Assembly: GCF_001425045.1 (NCBI RefSeq)
Contig: NZ_LMDJ01000034.1
Location: forward strand, 248,001 to 312,000
From: Massilia sp. Root351
GTDB lineage: Bacteria; Pseudomonadota; Gammaproteobacteria; Burkholderiales; Burkholderiaceae_D
Length of the DNA: 64,000 nt
Direction: 5' to 3'
Shown: in pieces, positions 33,262 through 42,159 of the stretch
How positions within the stretch are numbered: the stretch's first letter is position 1
How the letters are laid out: every line of letters starts with the position of its first letter
The notes under the pieces: generated by a model
Told to the model about the DNA's origin: nothing
The model's input: the letters and a program-made list of their open reading frames with translations, nothing else
The model's database searches: none
Position numbers and translations under genes: made by a program

Positions 33262-34251
33262 ATGCAGACCCCGGATTTGATGGTGCAGGCAGCCGACAGC
33301 CTGCGCGCTTTGGCGCTCAACGAACAGGCAAAAGAACGCTTCTGCAGCGATCCCCAGCTGCGCCCGTACATCCACCGCGTGGCTGCGCGCTATCTGGCGG
33401 GGCACACCGTGGCCGACCTGGTGCGGCACCTGCACGCTGTCAGCGCGCGCGGGCATGCCGGATCGGCGGAGTATGTGGGCGAAAGCTGCCGCGACGAGGC
33501 CAAGGCCAACACCGACACGGAAGTCTTCCTGCAACTGGCGGCCGCGCTCGCGCACGAAAACCTGCAGTGCTCGGTTTCGCTGGACTTGTCCCACGTCGGC
33601 TTGCTGGTGGACCCGGAACTGGGCTACCGCAACGCCAGGCGCATTGCCAGCGCCGCGGCCGGCGCCGGCCGCGAGGTAATGATTTCGATGGAGGGCGCGG
33701 ACCGGGCCAGCCTGATCTATGCCACCTACCGGCGGCTGCATGCCGAGGCCGGACTGGACAACGTGGGCATCACGCTGCCGGCCAAACTGCACCGCAGCGC
33801 GCAGGACTTGCCGCAGCTGATGGAGTTGCCGGGCCGCATACGCCTGGTCAAGGGCGCCTTCCTCGAGTCGCCCGCGATTGCCTGGGACCGCCACAGCCCG
33901 GAACTGGCAGCCGCCTACCGCCGGTTTGCGCAGACCCTGCTTGCCAGTGGCCACCCATGCGCGCTCGCCACACACGACGTGCAGTTGCAGAACGACCTGG
34001 CCGGCTTCATCCTGCAGCAGGAACTGTCGCCGCGGCAATCGGAATTCGAAACACTGTTCGGACTGGGCGCGGATGGCCTGGACGCGCTGCGCCGGCGCGG
34101 GTTCCAGACGCGCGAGTACGCCATCTTCGGCGAGGAATATTTTCTCTACGTGCTGAACCGGATCGCGGAACAGCCGGCCCGGCTATTCCAGGCCGTGGTG
34201 GACCTTATCGGCCCCGGTACTGCCCCGGCGTTGCAGCGACAAGCTGCTTGA
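33262..34251 (+). CDS. Proline dehydrogenase family protein (divergent)
   Basis: 329 residues, TIM-barrel flavoenzyme of the PRODH family, one-domain size. Matching segments: YVGESCRDEAKANTD, ISMEGADRASLIYATYRRL, RIRLVKGAFLESPAIAWDR and CALATHDVQLQNDL. It departs from the classic enzyme near the C-terminus, where the usual Tyr-x-x-Arg-Arg proline-binding end reads YVLNRIAEQP, with one of the paired arginines replaced. No P5C dehydrogenase gene is nearby. So the fold call is good and proline as substrate is uncertain. Its 3' end overlaps the convergent AraC gene by 47 bases. Confidence 0.72.
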   Translation: MQTPDLMVQAADSLRALALNEQAKERFCSDPQLRPYIHRVAARYLAGHTVADLVRHLHAVSARGHAGSAEYVGESCRDEAKANTDTEVFLQLAAALAHENLQCSVSLDLSHVGLLVDPELGYRNARRIASAAAGAGREVMISMEGADRASLIYATYRRLHAEAGLDNVGITLPAKLHRSAQDLPQLMELPGRIRLVKGAFLESPAIAWDRHSPELAAAYRRFAQTLLASGHPCALATHDVQLQNDLAGFILQQELSPRQSEFETLFGLGADGLDALRRRGFQTREYAIFGEEYFLYVLNRIAEQPARLFQAVVDLIGPGTAPALQRQAA

Positions 34252-35023
34252 AGGCGCGCTGGAAATGGGCCTGGTCCGCGAAGCCGCTTTCGATGGCGGC
34301 GTCGGCAATCGCGGCGCCGCGCCTGAGCCGCGCCTGGCCGTACTGGACGCGCCGGTTGACCAGGTAGGCGTGCGGCGTCATGCCGAACTGGCTCTTGAAG
34401 GCGCGGATCAGATAGGACGGCGACAGGCCGGCGGCGGCGCAGATGTCTTCCAGGCTCAGCAGGCGGGTGCAATTGTCGCTGATGAATTCGGCGGCCCGCA
34501 GCAGCTTGCCGTTGGCGCCGGCCAGCGCGACCGGCGCCGGGTCCAGCGCCTGCTGCATGTCCATGAAGAAGGCGAGCGCCGCACTCTGCTTCTGCAAGCC
34601 GTCGGCGTGCGCCGAGGTCACGGTGTCGTAGAGCCGGTTCAAGCCCGCGAACAGCGCGGTGCTTGAGGTGGTCGAAAACGCCCTGAAATCGGCATTGCGG
34701 CTGAAACCGAGTTCATGCTGCAGCGCGGTCAGCCAGGCCACGTCCACATAAAACATGCGGTACGACCACGGCTGGCCGGCGGCCGGATTGCAGGCATGCG
34801 CGTCCTCCGGGTTGATCACCACCACGCTGCCCGCGCCCACGGTTTCCTTGCTGCGCCGGTTCCAGTAGGTGCTCACGCCGCCGGTGATGGCGCCGATGGA
34901 GAAGGTGTCGTGCGTATGCCGCGCGTAGCACAGGTCGCGGCCGCCGCGTATCGAGCGCGCCTCGATGAAGGGCAGCGCGGCATCGCGCCAGAACGCGGGC
35001 TGCGCGGTTTGCACGCTGGGCAT
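34205..35023 (-). CDS. AraC-family transcriptional regulator
   Basis: 272 residues. N-terminal cupin-type ligand domain (RHTHDTFSIGAITGGVSTYW, GSVVVINPEDAHAC, about 1-150) and C-terminal double HTH (LSLEDICAAAGLSPSYLIRAFKSQFGMTPHAYL and AIADAAIESGFADQAHFQRAFKQL, about 185-270). It belongs to the amino-acid export/AraC ligand-binding type often set next to LysE-like genes; here it faces the proline dehydrogenase-like gene tail to tail and ends inside it. The amidohydrolase stop is 10 bases before its start, so it could share that gene's transcript. Confidence 0.92.
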   Translation of the reverse strand: MPSVQTAQPAFWRDAALPFIEARSIRGGRDLCYARHTHDTFSIGAITGGVSTYWNRRSKETVGAGSVVVINPEDAHACNPAAGQPWSYRMFYVDVAWLTALQHELGFSRNADFRAFSTTSSTALFAGLNRLYDTVTSAHADGLQKQSAALAFFMDMQQALDPAPVALAGANGKLLRAAEFISDNCTRLLSLEDICAAAGLSPSYLIRAFKSQFGMTPHAYLVNRRVQYGQARLRRGAAIADAAIESGFADQAHFQRAFKQLVAATPGQYRGR

Positions 35024-35033
35024 GGCCGGCCCG

Positions 35034-36353
35034 CTAGCGCGCCAGCGCGCTCAACACCGCCAGGCTCATGGCCTGCGCGGCGGTCTTGATGGAAGGCTCG
35101 GGCACCGGCGCATAGAACGGCGAGTGGTTGAAGGCCAGCGGCTTGCCGCCGGCCGTTTCGGCCTCGGCCACCGCCTTGGCGGGATAGACGCCGGTGAAGA
35201 AGAACATGCCCGGCACGCCCTGGTTGACGTACTCGGAGAAGTCTTCGCTGGCCGTCATCGGCGCGATCAGGCCGACGTTGGCGGCGCCCAGCGCGTCCTT
35301 CAGCACCGCCTCCGTCTTGCGCACCAGCGCGTCGTTATTGATGATGGCCTGGCCGCCGGACTTGAGCTCCACGTCCGGCGCCGGGGCGCCCGCCATGGCG
35401 GCCGACGCATTGGCTACGCGCCGCACGCCGTCCAGCAGCTTGGCGCGCACGGCCGGGCTGTAGGAACGGATGGTGCCGCGCACCAGCACGCTGTCCGGAA
35501 TGATGTTGCCCACGGTGCCGCCCTGGATGGCGCCGATGGTGACCACGCCGAATTCCTTGGGGTCCTTCTCGCGGCTGACCACGGTCTGCACGTCCACCAC
35601 GAAGCGCGCGGCGATGGTGATCGGGTCCAGCGCCTTGTCCGGCGCAGAACCATGGCCGCCGCGCCCCTTGAACACGATCTCGAGGGCATCCGAATTCGAT
35701 GACACCGCGCCGACGTTGTAGCCGACGGTGCCGTGCGCAGTCGGCCAGGAATGCAGGGCGAACGCCACGTCCGGCTTGGGGAAGCGCTTGAACAGGCCGT
35801 CCTCCAGCATGGCTTTGGCGCCGGACACGGTTTCCTCGGCGGGCTGCGCAATGAACATCAGGCTGCCCTGCCATTGCGATTTGAGTTCCACCAAGGCGCG
35901 CGCCGCGCCCAGCCAGCTGGCCATGTGGATGTCATGGCCGCAGCTGTGCATGACGTAGGTTTCGGCGCCGCCGGAGCGAGTGCGGGCCTTGCTGGCGTAC
36001 GGCAGGCCGGTTTTTTCCTCCATCGGCAGCGCGTCCAACTCGGTGCGCACCATCACGGTGGGGCCGGGTCCGTTCTTGAAGATCGCCACCAGCCCGGTCT
36101 TGCCGACGCCTTCGGTCACATCGAAGCCAAGCGCGCGCATCTCGCCAGCCAGTTTGGCAGCGGTACGCACCTCCTGGAAGGCAATTTCAGGGTGGGCGTG
36201 CAAATCCTTGTAGACCGTTTCCAGCTGCGGGTACATGGCATTGATGCGGCTGGCGACTTGCGCCTTGAGCGGCGCGCCGTCCTGCGCCTTGGCGGCCATG
36301 GCCGGGAACACTGCCGCCAGGGCCAGGGGCAGGCATGCGAGGGTATTTTTCAT
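35034..36353 (-). CDS. Secreted M20-family amidohydrolase (carboxypeptidase/aminoacylase type)
   Basis: 439 residues with a signal peptide (MKNTLACLPLALAAVFPAMA). M20D metal-binding motifs are present: HSCGHDIHMASWLG, QPAEETVSGAK, a dimerisation domain (GRGGHGSAPDKALDPI) and a C-terminal histidine in FNHSPFY. Members cleave N-acyl amino acids or similar amides; the exported location suggests uptake of external substrates. It lies just upstream of the AraC gene on the same strand, which may be its regulator. Confidence 0.92.
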   Translation of the reverse strand: MKNTLACLPLALAAVFPAMAAKAQDGAPLKAQVASRINAMYPQLETVYKDLHAHPEIAFQEVRTAAKLAGEMRALGFDVTEGVGKTGLVAIFKNGPGPTVMVRTELDALPMEEKTGLPYASKARTRSGGAETYVMHSCGHDIHMASWLGAARALVELKSQWQGSLMFIAQPAEETVSGAKAMLEDGLFKRFPKPDVAFALHSWPTAHGTVGYNVGAVSSNSDALEIVFKGRGGHGSAPDKALDPITIAARFVVDVQTVVSREKDPKEFGVVTIGAIQGGTVGNIIPDSVLVRGTIRSYSPAVRAKLLDGVRRVANASAAMAGAPAPDVELKSGGQAIINNDALVRKTEAVLKDALGAANVGLIAPMTASEDFSEYVNQGVPGMFFFTGVYPAKAVAEAETAGGKPLAFNHSPFYAPVPEPSIKTAAQAMSLAVLSALAR

Positions 36354-36371
36354 AGCCCCTATATTCGCATG

Positions 36372-36785
36372 TTAATTGCCGGCCAGGCGCCAGCGGTCGC
36401 CGGATTTTTTCAGATAGTGGTCGACCACGTAGCGCCACGGCATGGCCAGCGGGACCACGATCACCACCAGGCAGGCGATAGTGTTTTCCAGCACGGCCTG
36501 GCTCATACTGCCGGACTTCCAGGCCGGCAGCGCGACCAGCGACAGCCACAGCACTTTCCAGATCAGTTCCCACAGCAGCACCGGCAGCATCTGCAGCGGG
36601 TAGCGCAGGCCAAGCGCGCACAGCAGCGAGAACGCGGCGAGCATGCACAGCACCACGCCCTCCATCAGCTCCCACGGCTTGCTGTGGTGGAGTATGCCCG
36701 GCCAGACGACCAGGGCCAGTCCAACAACGATCAGCAGGTAGACCGCGCGCAGCGCATACAGCCGGAACAATGACACCTCTTGCAT
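36372..36785 (-). CDS. Small four-helix membrane protein, unknown function
   Basis: 137 residues with about four membrane segments (for example LYALRAVYLLIVVGLALVVW and NTIACLVVIVVPLAMPWRYV). The start is set by CCAGGAG six bases upstream of the ATG at MQEVSLF. The C-terminus is basic (DHYLKKSGDRWRLAGN). No recognised family. It is followed at 18 bases by the amidohydrolase gene and is probably its operon partner. Confidence 0.75.
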   Translation of the reverse strand: MQEVSLFRLYALRAVYLLIVVGLALVVWPGILHHSKPWELMEGVVLCMLAAFSLLCALGLRYPLQMLPVLLWELIWKVLWLSLVALPAWKSGSMSQAVLENTIACLVVIVVPLAMPWRYVVDHYLKKSGDRWRLAGN

Positions 36786-36875
36786 GGACCGCTCCTGGTT
36801 ATTGATTTGATATGTCAATAATATCTTACAGGTGTCAGAAGTCAAGCACATATCGAATGCCCGATGGCAGCAGGG

Positions 36876-37340
36876 TCAGGGCAACACGAAGTCCAGCTGA
36901 TAGTGATGCTGCCGGTCCACCTGCTTGAGCGCCATGCGGCCGCTGATGCCGGCCAGCTCGCCGGTGCCGGAATCGGGCACGATGGTCACGGCCAGCTGGC
37001 TGTCGCCGCCGTGCATGGCACCTGAATGCTGGATCACGAAACTGCCGGCCTTGCCCTTCAGCGTACCGGTGACGCGCTCGATGGCGACATAGGCGGCGGA
37101 ACCCTGGGTGTCGGTCATGGCGGTCAGCATTTCGCCTTTGCCGGTGGCTTGCAGGTCGCCGGAGTATTGTTTTTCAAGTAACATGCGCCCGGTGGCTGTG
37201 CGGCCCTCATGCTGCGGCGCCGAGGCTGGCGACATCTTGACTTCAAACGTGCCGGCCGCGTGCTGGGCAGCGGGTTCGGCGCGGACCGGCAGGCAAGCGA
37301 GGGCGGCAACGGCGGCCAGGGTGGACAGGCTGGATTTCAT
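36876..37340 (-). CDS. DUF3224 family secreted protein
   Basis: 154 residues: signal peptide (MKSSLSTLAAVAALACLPVRA) then a DUF3224 beta-barrel-like domain, clear from GTFEVKMSP, QYSGDLQATGKGEMLTAM, GSFVIQHSGAMHGGDSQLAV and VPDSGTGELAGISGRM. The family is a lipocalin-like ligand-binding fold without known activity. Divergent from the AraC-type gene next to it. The signal peptide is unusual for the family, many of whose members are cytoplasmic. Confidence 0.88.
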   Translation of the reverse strand: MKSSLSTLAAVAALACLPVRAEPAAQHAAGTFEVKMSPASAPQHEGRTATGRMLLEKQYSGDLQATGKGEMLTAMTDTQGSAAYVAIERVTGTLKGKAGSFVIQHSGAMHGGDSQLAVTIVPDSGTGELAGISGRMALKQVDRQHHYQLDFVLP

Positions 37341-37395
37341 GGCGCTCTTTCATCAATGGAAAAGCGGCACTGTATTTCAGGACCAGGAGAAAAGA

Positions 37396-38250
37396 TTGGA
37401 AAAAACCGACAACGGTGGTGCGCCGATGCCGAAAGGGGTTGTGGATCCGGCGGCAGCGGCGCGCCGCATCCGGCTGGCAAGCTATCCGCCCTCGCCCGCG
37501 CTGCAGCCTTTTGTCGACTACCACTGGGTGGTGCAATGGGACAGGAACGGAGGGCCGCCGCAAACCCAGCGCGTGCTGCCGTATCCGAACGCCCACCTGG
37601 TGTTCGACCGCGGCAACACGGCCATCCACGGCGTGGTGCGCGGCGCGTTCGAGCGCAAGGTGGAGGGCGCTGGCAAGGTGCTGGGGGTACGCTTCAAGCC
37701 GGGCGGACTGCGGCCCTTTCTGCCGCACCCGCTGTCCCGGCTGGCGGACCGCACCATGCCGGTGGACGGGATGCTGGGCGTGGCCGGCGTGGAGGCCGAG
37801 CGGCGCGTGCTTGGCGCGGAAGCGGGGGGCAACGGCGGCGATGCTGGCGAGGCGCGCAGCGATACCGATATGGTGCAGGCGGCCGAGGCCTTGCTGGCGG
37901 CCGTGCTGCCGCCGGCCGACCCGCGCGCGCTGCTGGCGCAGCGCGCGGTGGCAGCTGCCGCCGCCGAAGACGGCCCGGTCAGCGTGGCGGCCTTGTCGGA
38001 CCTGCTCGGCATCGAGGAGCGCACGCTGCAGCGGCTGTTCAGCAACTATGTGGGCGTGTCGCCGAAGTGGGTGATCCAGCGCTTCCGGCTGCACGAAGCC
38101 ACCTGGCAGCTGGGCCGCGCGGCGGCTCCGGACCTGGCCGCGCTGGCTGCGCGGCTGGGCTTTTTCGACCAGGCGCACTTCACGCGCGGGTTCACGCGGC
38201 TGGTGGGCAAGCCGCCGCTGGAGTACTGGAAGTCCCAGCAAGGCGGGTGA
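37396..38250 (+). CDS. AraC-type helix-turn-helix regulator with DUF6597-like N-terminus
   Basis: 284 residues. N-terminal domain (RLASYPPSPALQPFVDYHWVVQWD, PYPNAHLVFDRG) of the DUF6597 sort and a C-terminal AraC HTH (about 195-280; VSVAALSDLLGIEERTLQRLF, LAALAARLGFFDQAHFTRGF). The TTG start at LEKTDNGG was chosen because AGGAG stands six bases upstream; an in-frame ATG ten codons later (MPKGVVDP) has only a weak site. A Gly/Ala-rich insert sits between domains (about 150-165). The 3' end overlaps the convergent PhzF gene by 59 bases. Confidence 0.85.
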   Translation: MEKTDNGGAPMPKGVVDPAAAARRIRLASYPPSPALQPFVDYHWVVQWDRNGGPPQTQRVLPYPNAHLVFDRGNTAIHGVVRGAFERKVEGAGKVLGVRFKPGGLRPFLPHPLSRLADRTMPVDGMLGVAGVEAERRVLGAEAGGNGGDAGEARSDTDMVQAAEALLAAVLPPADPRALLAQRAVAAAAAEDGPVSVAALSDLLGIEERTLQRLFSNYVGVSPKWVIQRFRLHEATWQLGRAAAPDLAALAARLGFFDQAHFTRGFTRLVGKPPLEYWKSQQGG

Positions 38251-39151
38251 GATCGAGCGGCGCGCAAAACAGGATCACCGCGCCGCCGCTGATCGACACT
38301 TGCTGCGGCGCGCCCTGCGCTATCGCCACCTCCACGTGGACCACGCCGTCGCGGCGCAGGGCACGGCCCTGGTGCCCCTGGAAGCGCAGCAGCTGGCCGT
38401 CGTGCGCCATCAGGCCGTGCCGCACCAGGTAGGCGCCGAGCGGGCCGTTGGCATTGCCGGTGACGGGGTCTTCCGGGATGCCGATGGCGGGCGCGAACAT
38501 GCGGCCATCGGTGGCGGTGCCGCAGGCGCGCAGCTGAAACGGGAACCAGCCGTTGCAGCCGACGTCGGCGCTCAGTGCGGCCAGCGCGGCATGGTCGGGA
38601 ACGATGGCGTCCAGCGCCACGCCGGCACGCAGCGGCACCATCACTTTCGAATGGCCGGTGGAGACGATTTGCAGCGGCAAGCCCGGCGCAAAAGCGCTGT
38701 CGTCCAGCCCCAGCGCAGCCGCCACCGCGCGGCGGGTCGCGGCGGACAAGGGCAGACCGAAGGATAACGGCCCCTGCCGCATGACTATGCGGTAGTCCCC
38801 GTCCGCTTGCCGCTCCACGCGGATGCGCTGCACGCCGGCGCCGGTCTTCTGCTGCAGTTCCACGCTGCCCAGCTGCATCGCCACTGCGCGCGCGTAGTGG
38901 GCGGCGATGGTGGCGTGGCCGCAGATGGGCACTTCGGTGGTGGGCGTGAAGTAGCGGATGTAAACGTCGTGCGCTTCATCCTGCGCTCCTTTCCTGGGCT
39001 GCATGACAAAGGCGGTTTCGGAATGCTTGAGCTCGCGCGCCAGGTCCTGCATCTGCCGTGCGCTCAGTCCGTCGGCAGCCAGCACCACGCCGGCGGGGTT
39101 GCCGCGAAACGGGATGGAGGTGAACGCGTCGATATGAAATAGTTGGGTCAT
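38192..39151 (-). CDS. PhzF family isomerase-like protein
   Basis: 319 residues of the PhzF/diaminopimelate-epimerase-like fold. The catalytic Glu is conserved at residue 45 in HSETAFV, after the GNPAGVVL signature, and the second half shows the PEDPVTGNANGPLGAYL motif. Stand-alone PhzF homologues are common and their substrates are mostly unknown; no phenazine genes are near, so a phenazine role is unlikely. Divergent from a LysR gene that is a likely regulator. Confidence 0.92.
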   Translation of the reverse strand: MTQLFHIDAFTSIPFRGNPAGVVLAADGLSARQMQDLARELKHSETAFVMQPRKGAQDEAHDVYIRYFTPTTEVPICGHATIAAHYARAVAMQLGSVELQQKTGAGVQRIRVERQADGDYRIVMRQGPLSFGLPLSAATRRAVAAALGLDDSAFAPGLPLQIVSTGHSKVMVPLRAGVALDAIVPDHAALAALSADVGCNGWFPFQLRACGTATDGRMFAPAIGIPEDPVTGNANGPLGAYLVRHGLMAHDGQLLRFQGHQGRALRRDGVVHVEVAIAQGAPQQVSISGGAVILFCAPLDLTRLAGTSSTPAAACPPAA

Positions 39152-39226
39152 GCAAGCTAGTCTAGCCATGGCGATGGCCGGCGATAATAGCTGTAGAATC
39201 AGCACATACCTTCCATGGAAGAACGA

Positions 39227-40120
39227 ATGCAGCAGCCTCCGCTCCATTTGCTACGCGCTTTCACGTGCGTGGTCGACCACCACAGTTTTGCGCGCGCGGC
39301 GCAGGCATTGCGCATGACGCCCTCCTCCGTGAGCCGGCTGGTGAAAGCGCTGGAGCAGGAACTGGGCACGCAGTTGCTGAACCGCAGCACGCGCGCCATG
39401 TCGCTGACCGCCGCCGGCCAGGCGCTGTACGCCGAATGCGGCAGCGCCTTTGCGCAGTTGCGCGGCGCCTACGAGACGGCCAGCCATCAGTATGCGGAAC
39501 CGTCCCAGCCGCGCGGGCAGCTGCGGCTCAGTGTGCCGGTTTCGTTCGGACGCACCCACGTGGTGCCGCACGTGGCCGCATTCCTGCGCCGCTACCCCGG
39601 CATCGAGCTTGACCTCATGATGACGGACCGCTATGTGGACCTGGTGGCCGAAGGGGTCGGCCTGGCCATCCGCATCGGCCGCCTGGACGATTCGGCGCTG
39701 GTGGCGCGCAAGCTGATGGACAACCGCCGCCTGCTGGTGGCGGCGCCCCGCTACCTGGAGCAGCATGGCGCACCGGCCGACGTGGCCGGGCTCAGCCGGC
39801 ACGCGTGCCTGAACCTGGCCGTGAACCGCGACGCCGAGCTGTGGCGCCTGACCGGCCCGGACGGCGAACGCAGCCTGCGTCCCCAGGGCCGTATCCGCGC
39901 CGACAATGGCGACGCCATCCGGCAGTTCGCCATCGACGGCCTGGGCATCGCCTTTTTGTCCAGCGCAACGGTGGCGGCGGCGCTGCGTAATGGGGAGCTG
40001 CTACAGGTGCTACCGCAGTGGAGCGGCCGCCCGACCGGCGTATACGGTGTGTGTCCGCAACGGCCGGTACCGCCGCCGGCCCGGGCCGCCATGGATTTCC
40101 TGGCCGGCCGCTGGCCATAA
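39227..40120 (+). CDS. LysR-family transcriptional regulator
   Basis: About 297 residues. N-terminal winged HTH (LHLLRAFTCVVDHHSFARAAQAL, MTPSSVSRLVKALEQELGTQLL) and C-terminal periplasmic-binding-protein-like effector domain. The ATG at MQQPPLHL was preferred since GGAAG lies five bases upstream; an ATG four codons earlier lacks a site. It is divergent from the PhzF gene (75-bp gap), the usual set-up for autoregulation and control of the neighbour. Confidence 0.92.
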   Translation: MQQPPLHLLRAFTCVVDHHSFARAAQALRMTPSSVSRLVKALEQELGTQLLNRSTRAMSLTAAGQALYAECGSAFAQLRGAYETASHQYAEPSQPRGQLRLSVPVSFGRTHVVPHVAAFLRRYPGIELDLMMTDRYVDLVAEGVGLAIRIGRLDDSALVARKLMDNRRLLVAAPRYLEQHGAPADVAGLSRHACLNLAVNRDAELWRLTGPDGERSLRPQGRIRADNGDAIRQFAIDGLGIAFLSSATVAAALRNGELLQVLPQWSGRPTGVYGVCPQRPVPPPARAAMDFLAGRWP

Positions 40121-40213
40121 GCAACCGCCGGCGATGCTTCTCGTATACACTTAGAATTGGATAAATTTGCATAACCACAACTTCTGCAATGCAAGCCTGT
40201 GGGGGGAGCCGAC

Positions 40214-41518
40214 TTGGATGAGTTGACGGTTACGATGGATCAGCTGCGCGTCGGGCTGTATGTCGAGCTGGACCTGAAGTGGTTCGAGCACCCGTTTGCA
40301 TTCAGCCATTTCAAGATCAAGTCCGAAGACCAGATCAGCACCTTGCGCAGCCTGGGCCTGCCTTCGGTGCGCTACAAGCCGGAGCTGAGCGATGTGGCGC
40401 CGCAGGAAGACGCGCAGGCGGCCACGGCATCCGGCAAGGACGCGGCGGACTCGGCGGCAGCCGTGGCGGCGGCGGCAGCGGCGGCGGCAGCGTCGCCCGC
40501 GCTGCAAGCCAAGCGCGCCATGCTGGAACGCATGCAGCTGCGCCGCGCGGACGCCGAACGCGTCGAGCGCGCCTTCACCCACACCGCGCGCGCCATCCGC
40601 GAAATCGAGAAGCACCTGTTCTCGCGGCCCGAGGAGTCGGTCAAGCAGGCCACCGGCCTGGTCACGCAGATCACCGACGCCATCCTGTGCGCGCCGGAAC
40701 TGGCGATCCATGTCATGGGCGACACGGCCGGCAACGAGGAGCTGTATTTCCACTCGCTCAACGTGACGATGCTGTCGATGATGATCGCGCGCGAAGTCAA
40801 TCTGCCGCCCGAGGTGGCCAATCTGCTGGGCCTGGGCGCGCTGCTGCACGACATCGGCCGCAAAAACATTCCGGACAAGATCCTCAGCAAGCCGGAACCG
40901 TACACCACGGCCGAACAGAACCTGTACGAGATGCACGCGCAGTACGGCGCGGAGATGGCGCAGCGCCTGCAGTGCATGCCGGCGGTGGCGGCGGTGATCC
41001 ACGACCACCACGAGTTGTTCGACGGCAGCGGCTATCCGCGCAAGCTGAAGGGGGAAGGCATCGGCGTGCTGGCGCGCATCGTGGCCATCGCCAACTACTA
41101 CGACGAGCTGTGCAATCCATTCAACCTGGCGCACGCGCTCACGCCGCACGAGGCGCTGTCGATGATGTTCGCCAAGCACCGCGCCAAGTTCGATCCGCGC
41201 CTGCTGCAGATGTTCATCCGCTGCCTGGGCGTGTACCCGCCCGGCACCGTGGTGCAACTGTCGAATGGCATGACCGGCATGGTGGCGACCGTGAACACGG
41301 CGCGGCCGATGAAACCAATGGTGGTGGTGTACGACAAGGATGTGCCGCGCCTGGAAGCCATCATGGTGGACCTGGACCTGGAGCCCGAGCTGAACATCGT
41401 CAAGGCGCTGCGGCCCGGGATGGTGCCGCCGGAAGTGTACGTCTATCTCAGTCCGCGCAAGCGCGTCAGCTACTACTTCGACGCCAGCAAGCCGGCGCCG
41501 CAAACCGCCGCGGCCTGA
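40214..41518 (+). CDS. HD-GYP cyclic-di-GMP phosphodiesterase with DUF3391 N-terminus
   Basis: 434 residues. DUF3391 domain (about 1-90, including DQLRVGLYVELDLKWFEHPF), a 14-residue alanine-rich linker (about 80-100), and an HD-GYP domain. The metal site is intact: HDIGRKNIPDKIL (from about residue 212), HDHHELFDGSGYP, and the later AIANYYDEL. With both HD and GYP kept, it should hydrolyse cyclic-di-GMP. TTG at 40214 was chosen as start because GGGGGAG lies five bases upstream; a GTG five codons earlier is also open. It may counter the GGDEF protein at 25577. Confidence 0.92.
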   Translation: MDELTVTMDQLRVGLYVELDLKWFEHPFAFSHFKIKSEDQISTLRSLGLPSVRYKPELSDVAPQEDAQAATASGKDAADSAAAVAAAAAAAAASPALQAKRAMLERMQLRRADAERVERAFTHTARAIREIEKHLFSRPEESVKQATGLVTQITDAILCAPELAIHVMGDTAGNEELYFHSLNVTMLSMMIAREVNLPPEVANLLGLGALLHDIGRKNIPDKILSKPEPYTTAEQNLYEMHAQYGAEMAQRLQCMPAVAAVIHDHHELFDGSGYPRKLKGEGIGVLARIVAIANYYDELCNPFNLAHALTPHEALSMMFAKHRAKFDPRLLQMFIRCLGVYPPGTVVQLSNGMTGMVATVNTARPMKPMVVVYDKDVPRLEAIMVDLDLEPELNIVKALRPGMVPPEVYVYLSPRKRVSYYFDASKPAPQTAAA

Positions 41519-41534
41519 GCCGCTCGCATGCCGC

Positions 41535-42116
41535 CTATGCGGTATGCAGTTGGGTAGTGGCCAGCGGGAACTTGCCTTCGCACACCAGCGGAACGATCTT
41601 CAGGCTTTTCTCGATCGCTTCATCGATCAGCAGCTGCTCGTCGCGGCGCGGGCGGTGCAGCACGAAGTCGGCCACCGCCTGCTGCAGGCTGAGCGTGCGC
41701 GGATGGCCGATGCCGATGCGAAGGCGCCAGTAGTCCTGCGTGCCGAGCGCGGCGGTAATGTCCTTCAGGCCGTTGTGGCCGCCCGAGGAGCCGCCCTTCT
41801 TCAGCTTGGCCACGCCGGGCATCATGTCCAGTTCGTCGTGCACCACCAGCACTTCATCCGGGTTGATCTTGTAAAAGCGCGCCAGCCCGCCCACCGACTG
41901 GCCGGAGCGGTTCATATAGGTCTGCGGTTCCAGCAGCCACAGTTCCTTGCCGGCGATGGCGGTCTTGGCCATCAGCGCGTTGAAGCGGGTTTCGCGCTGC
42001 AGGCGCGCGCCCAGGCTGTTGGCCAGGTTGTCGACCAGCCAGAAGCCGGCGTTGTGGCGGGTTTGTTCGTAGTCGGGGCCGGGGTTGCCGAGGCCGACGA
42101 TCAGGCGGATGGACAT
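41535..42116 (-). CDS. pth: Peptidyl-tRNA hydrolase
   Basis: 193 residues. Releases tRNA from peptidyl-tRNA. Family residues are present: GLGNPGPDYEQTRHNAGFW (Asn and His near the N-terminus), LLEPQTYMNRSGQSV, and VVHDELDMMPG with the catalytic Asp region, followed by KLKKGGSSGGHNGLKDI. Lies after rplY on the same strand but behind a terminator whose T-tract ends about 16 bases before its start codon. Confidence 0.98.
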   Translation of the reverse strand: MSIRLIVGLGNPGPDYEQTRHNAGFWLVDNLANSLGARLQRETRFNALMAKTAIAGKELWLLEPQTYMNRSGQSVGGLARFYKINPDEVLVVHDELDMMPGVAKLKKGGSSGGHNGLKDITAALGTQDYWRLRIGIGHPRTLSLQQAVADFVLHRPRRDEQLLIDEAIEKSLKIVPLVCEGKFPLATTQLHTA

Positions 42117-42132
42117 GGTTTCTTCCAGATAT

Positions 42133-42159
42133 AAAAAAACCCCGCGAGCGGGGTTTTTT
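42133..42159. terminator. Intrinsic terminator between rplY and pth
   Basis: AAAAAAACCCCGC GAG CGGGGTTTTTT: a 5-6-bp GC stem with A- and T-tracts on both sides, functional on either strand. A second short palindrome (ttttacttc/gaagtaaaa, 42161-42182) sits just on the rplY side. pth begins only 16 bases past it on the minus strand. Confidence 0.85.

Noticed and set aside
38192..39151. PhzF as part of a phenazine cluster
   Set aside because: No other phz gene nearby; stand-alone PhzF homologues are common and unrelated to phenazines.
40440..40500. GCG/GCC repeats in the HD-GYP gene as a phase-variable tract
   Set aside because: Codons are mixed and the frame is kept as an alanine linker; no pure short repeat long enough for slippage.
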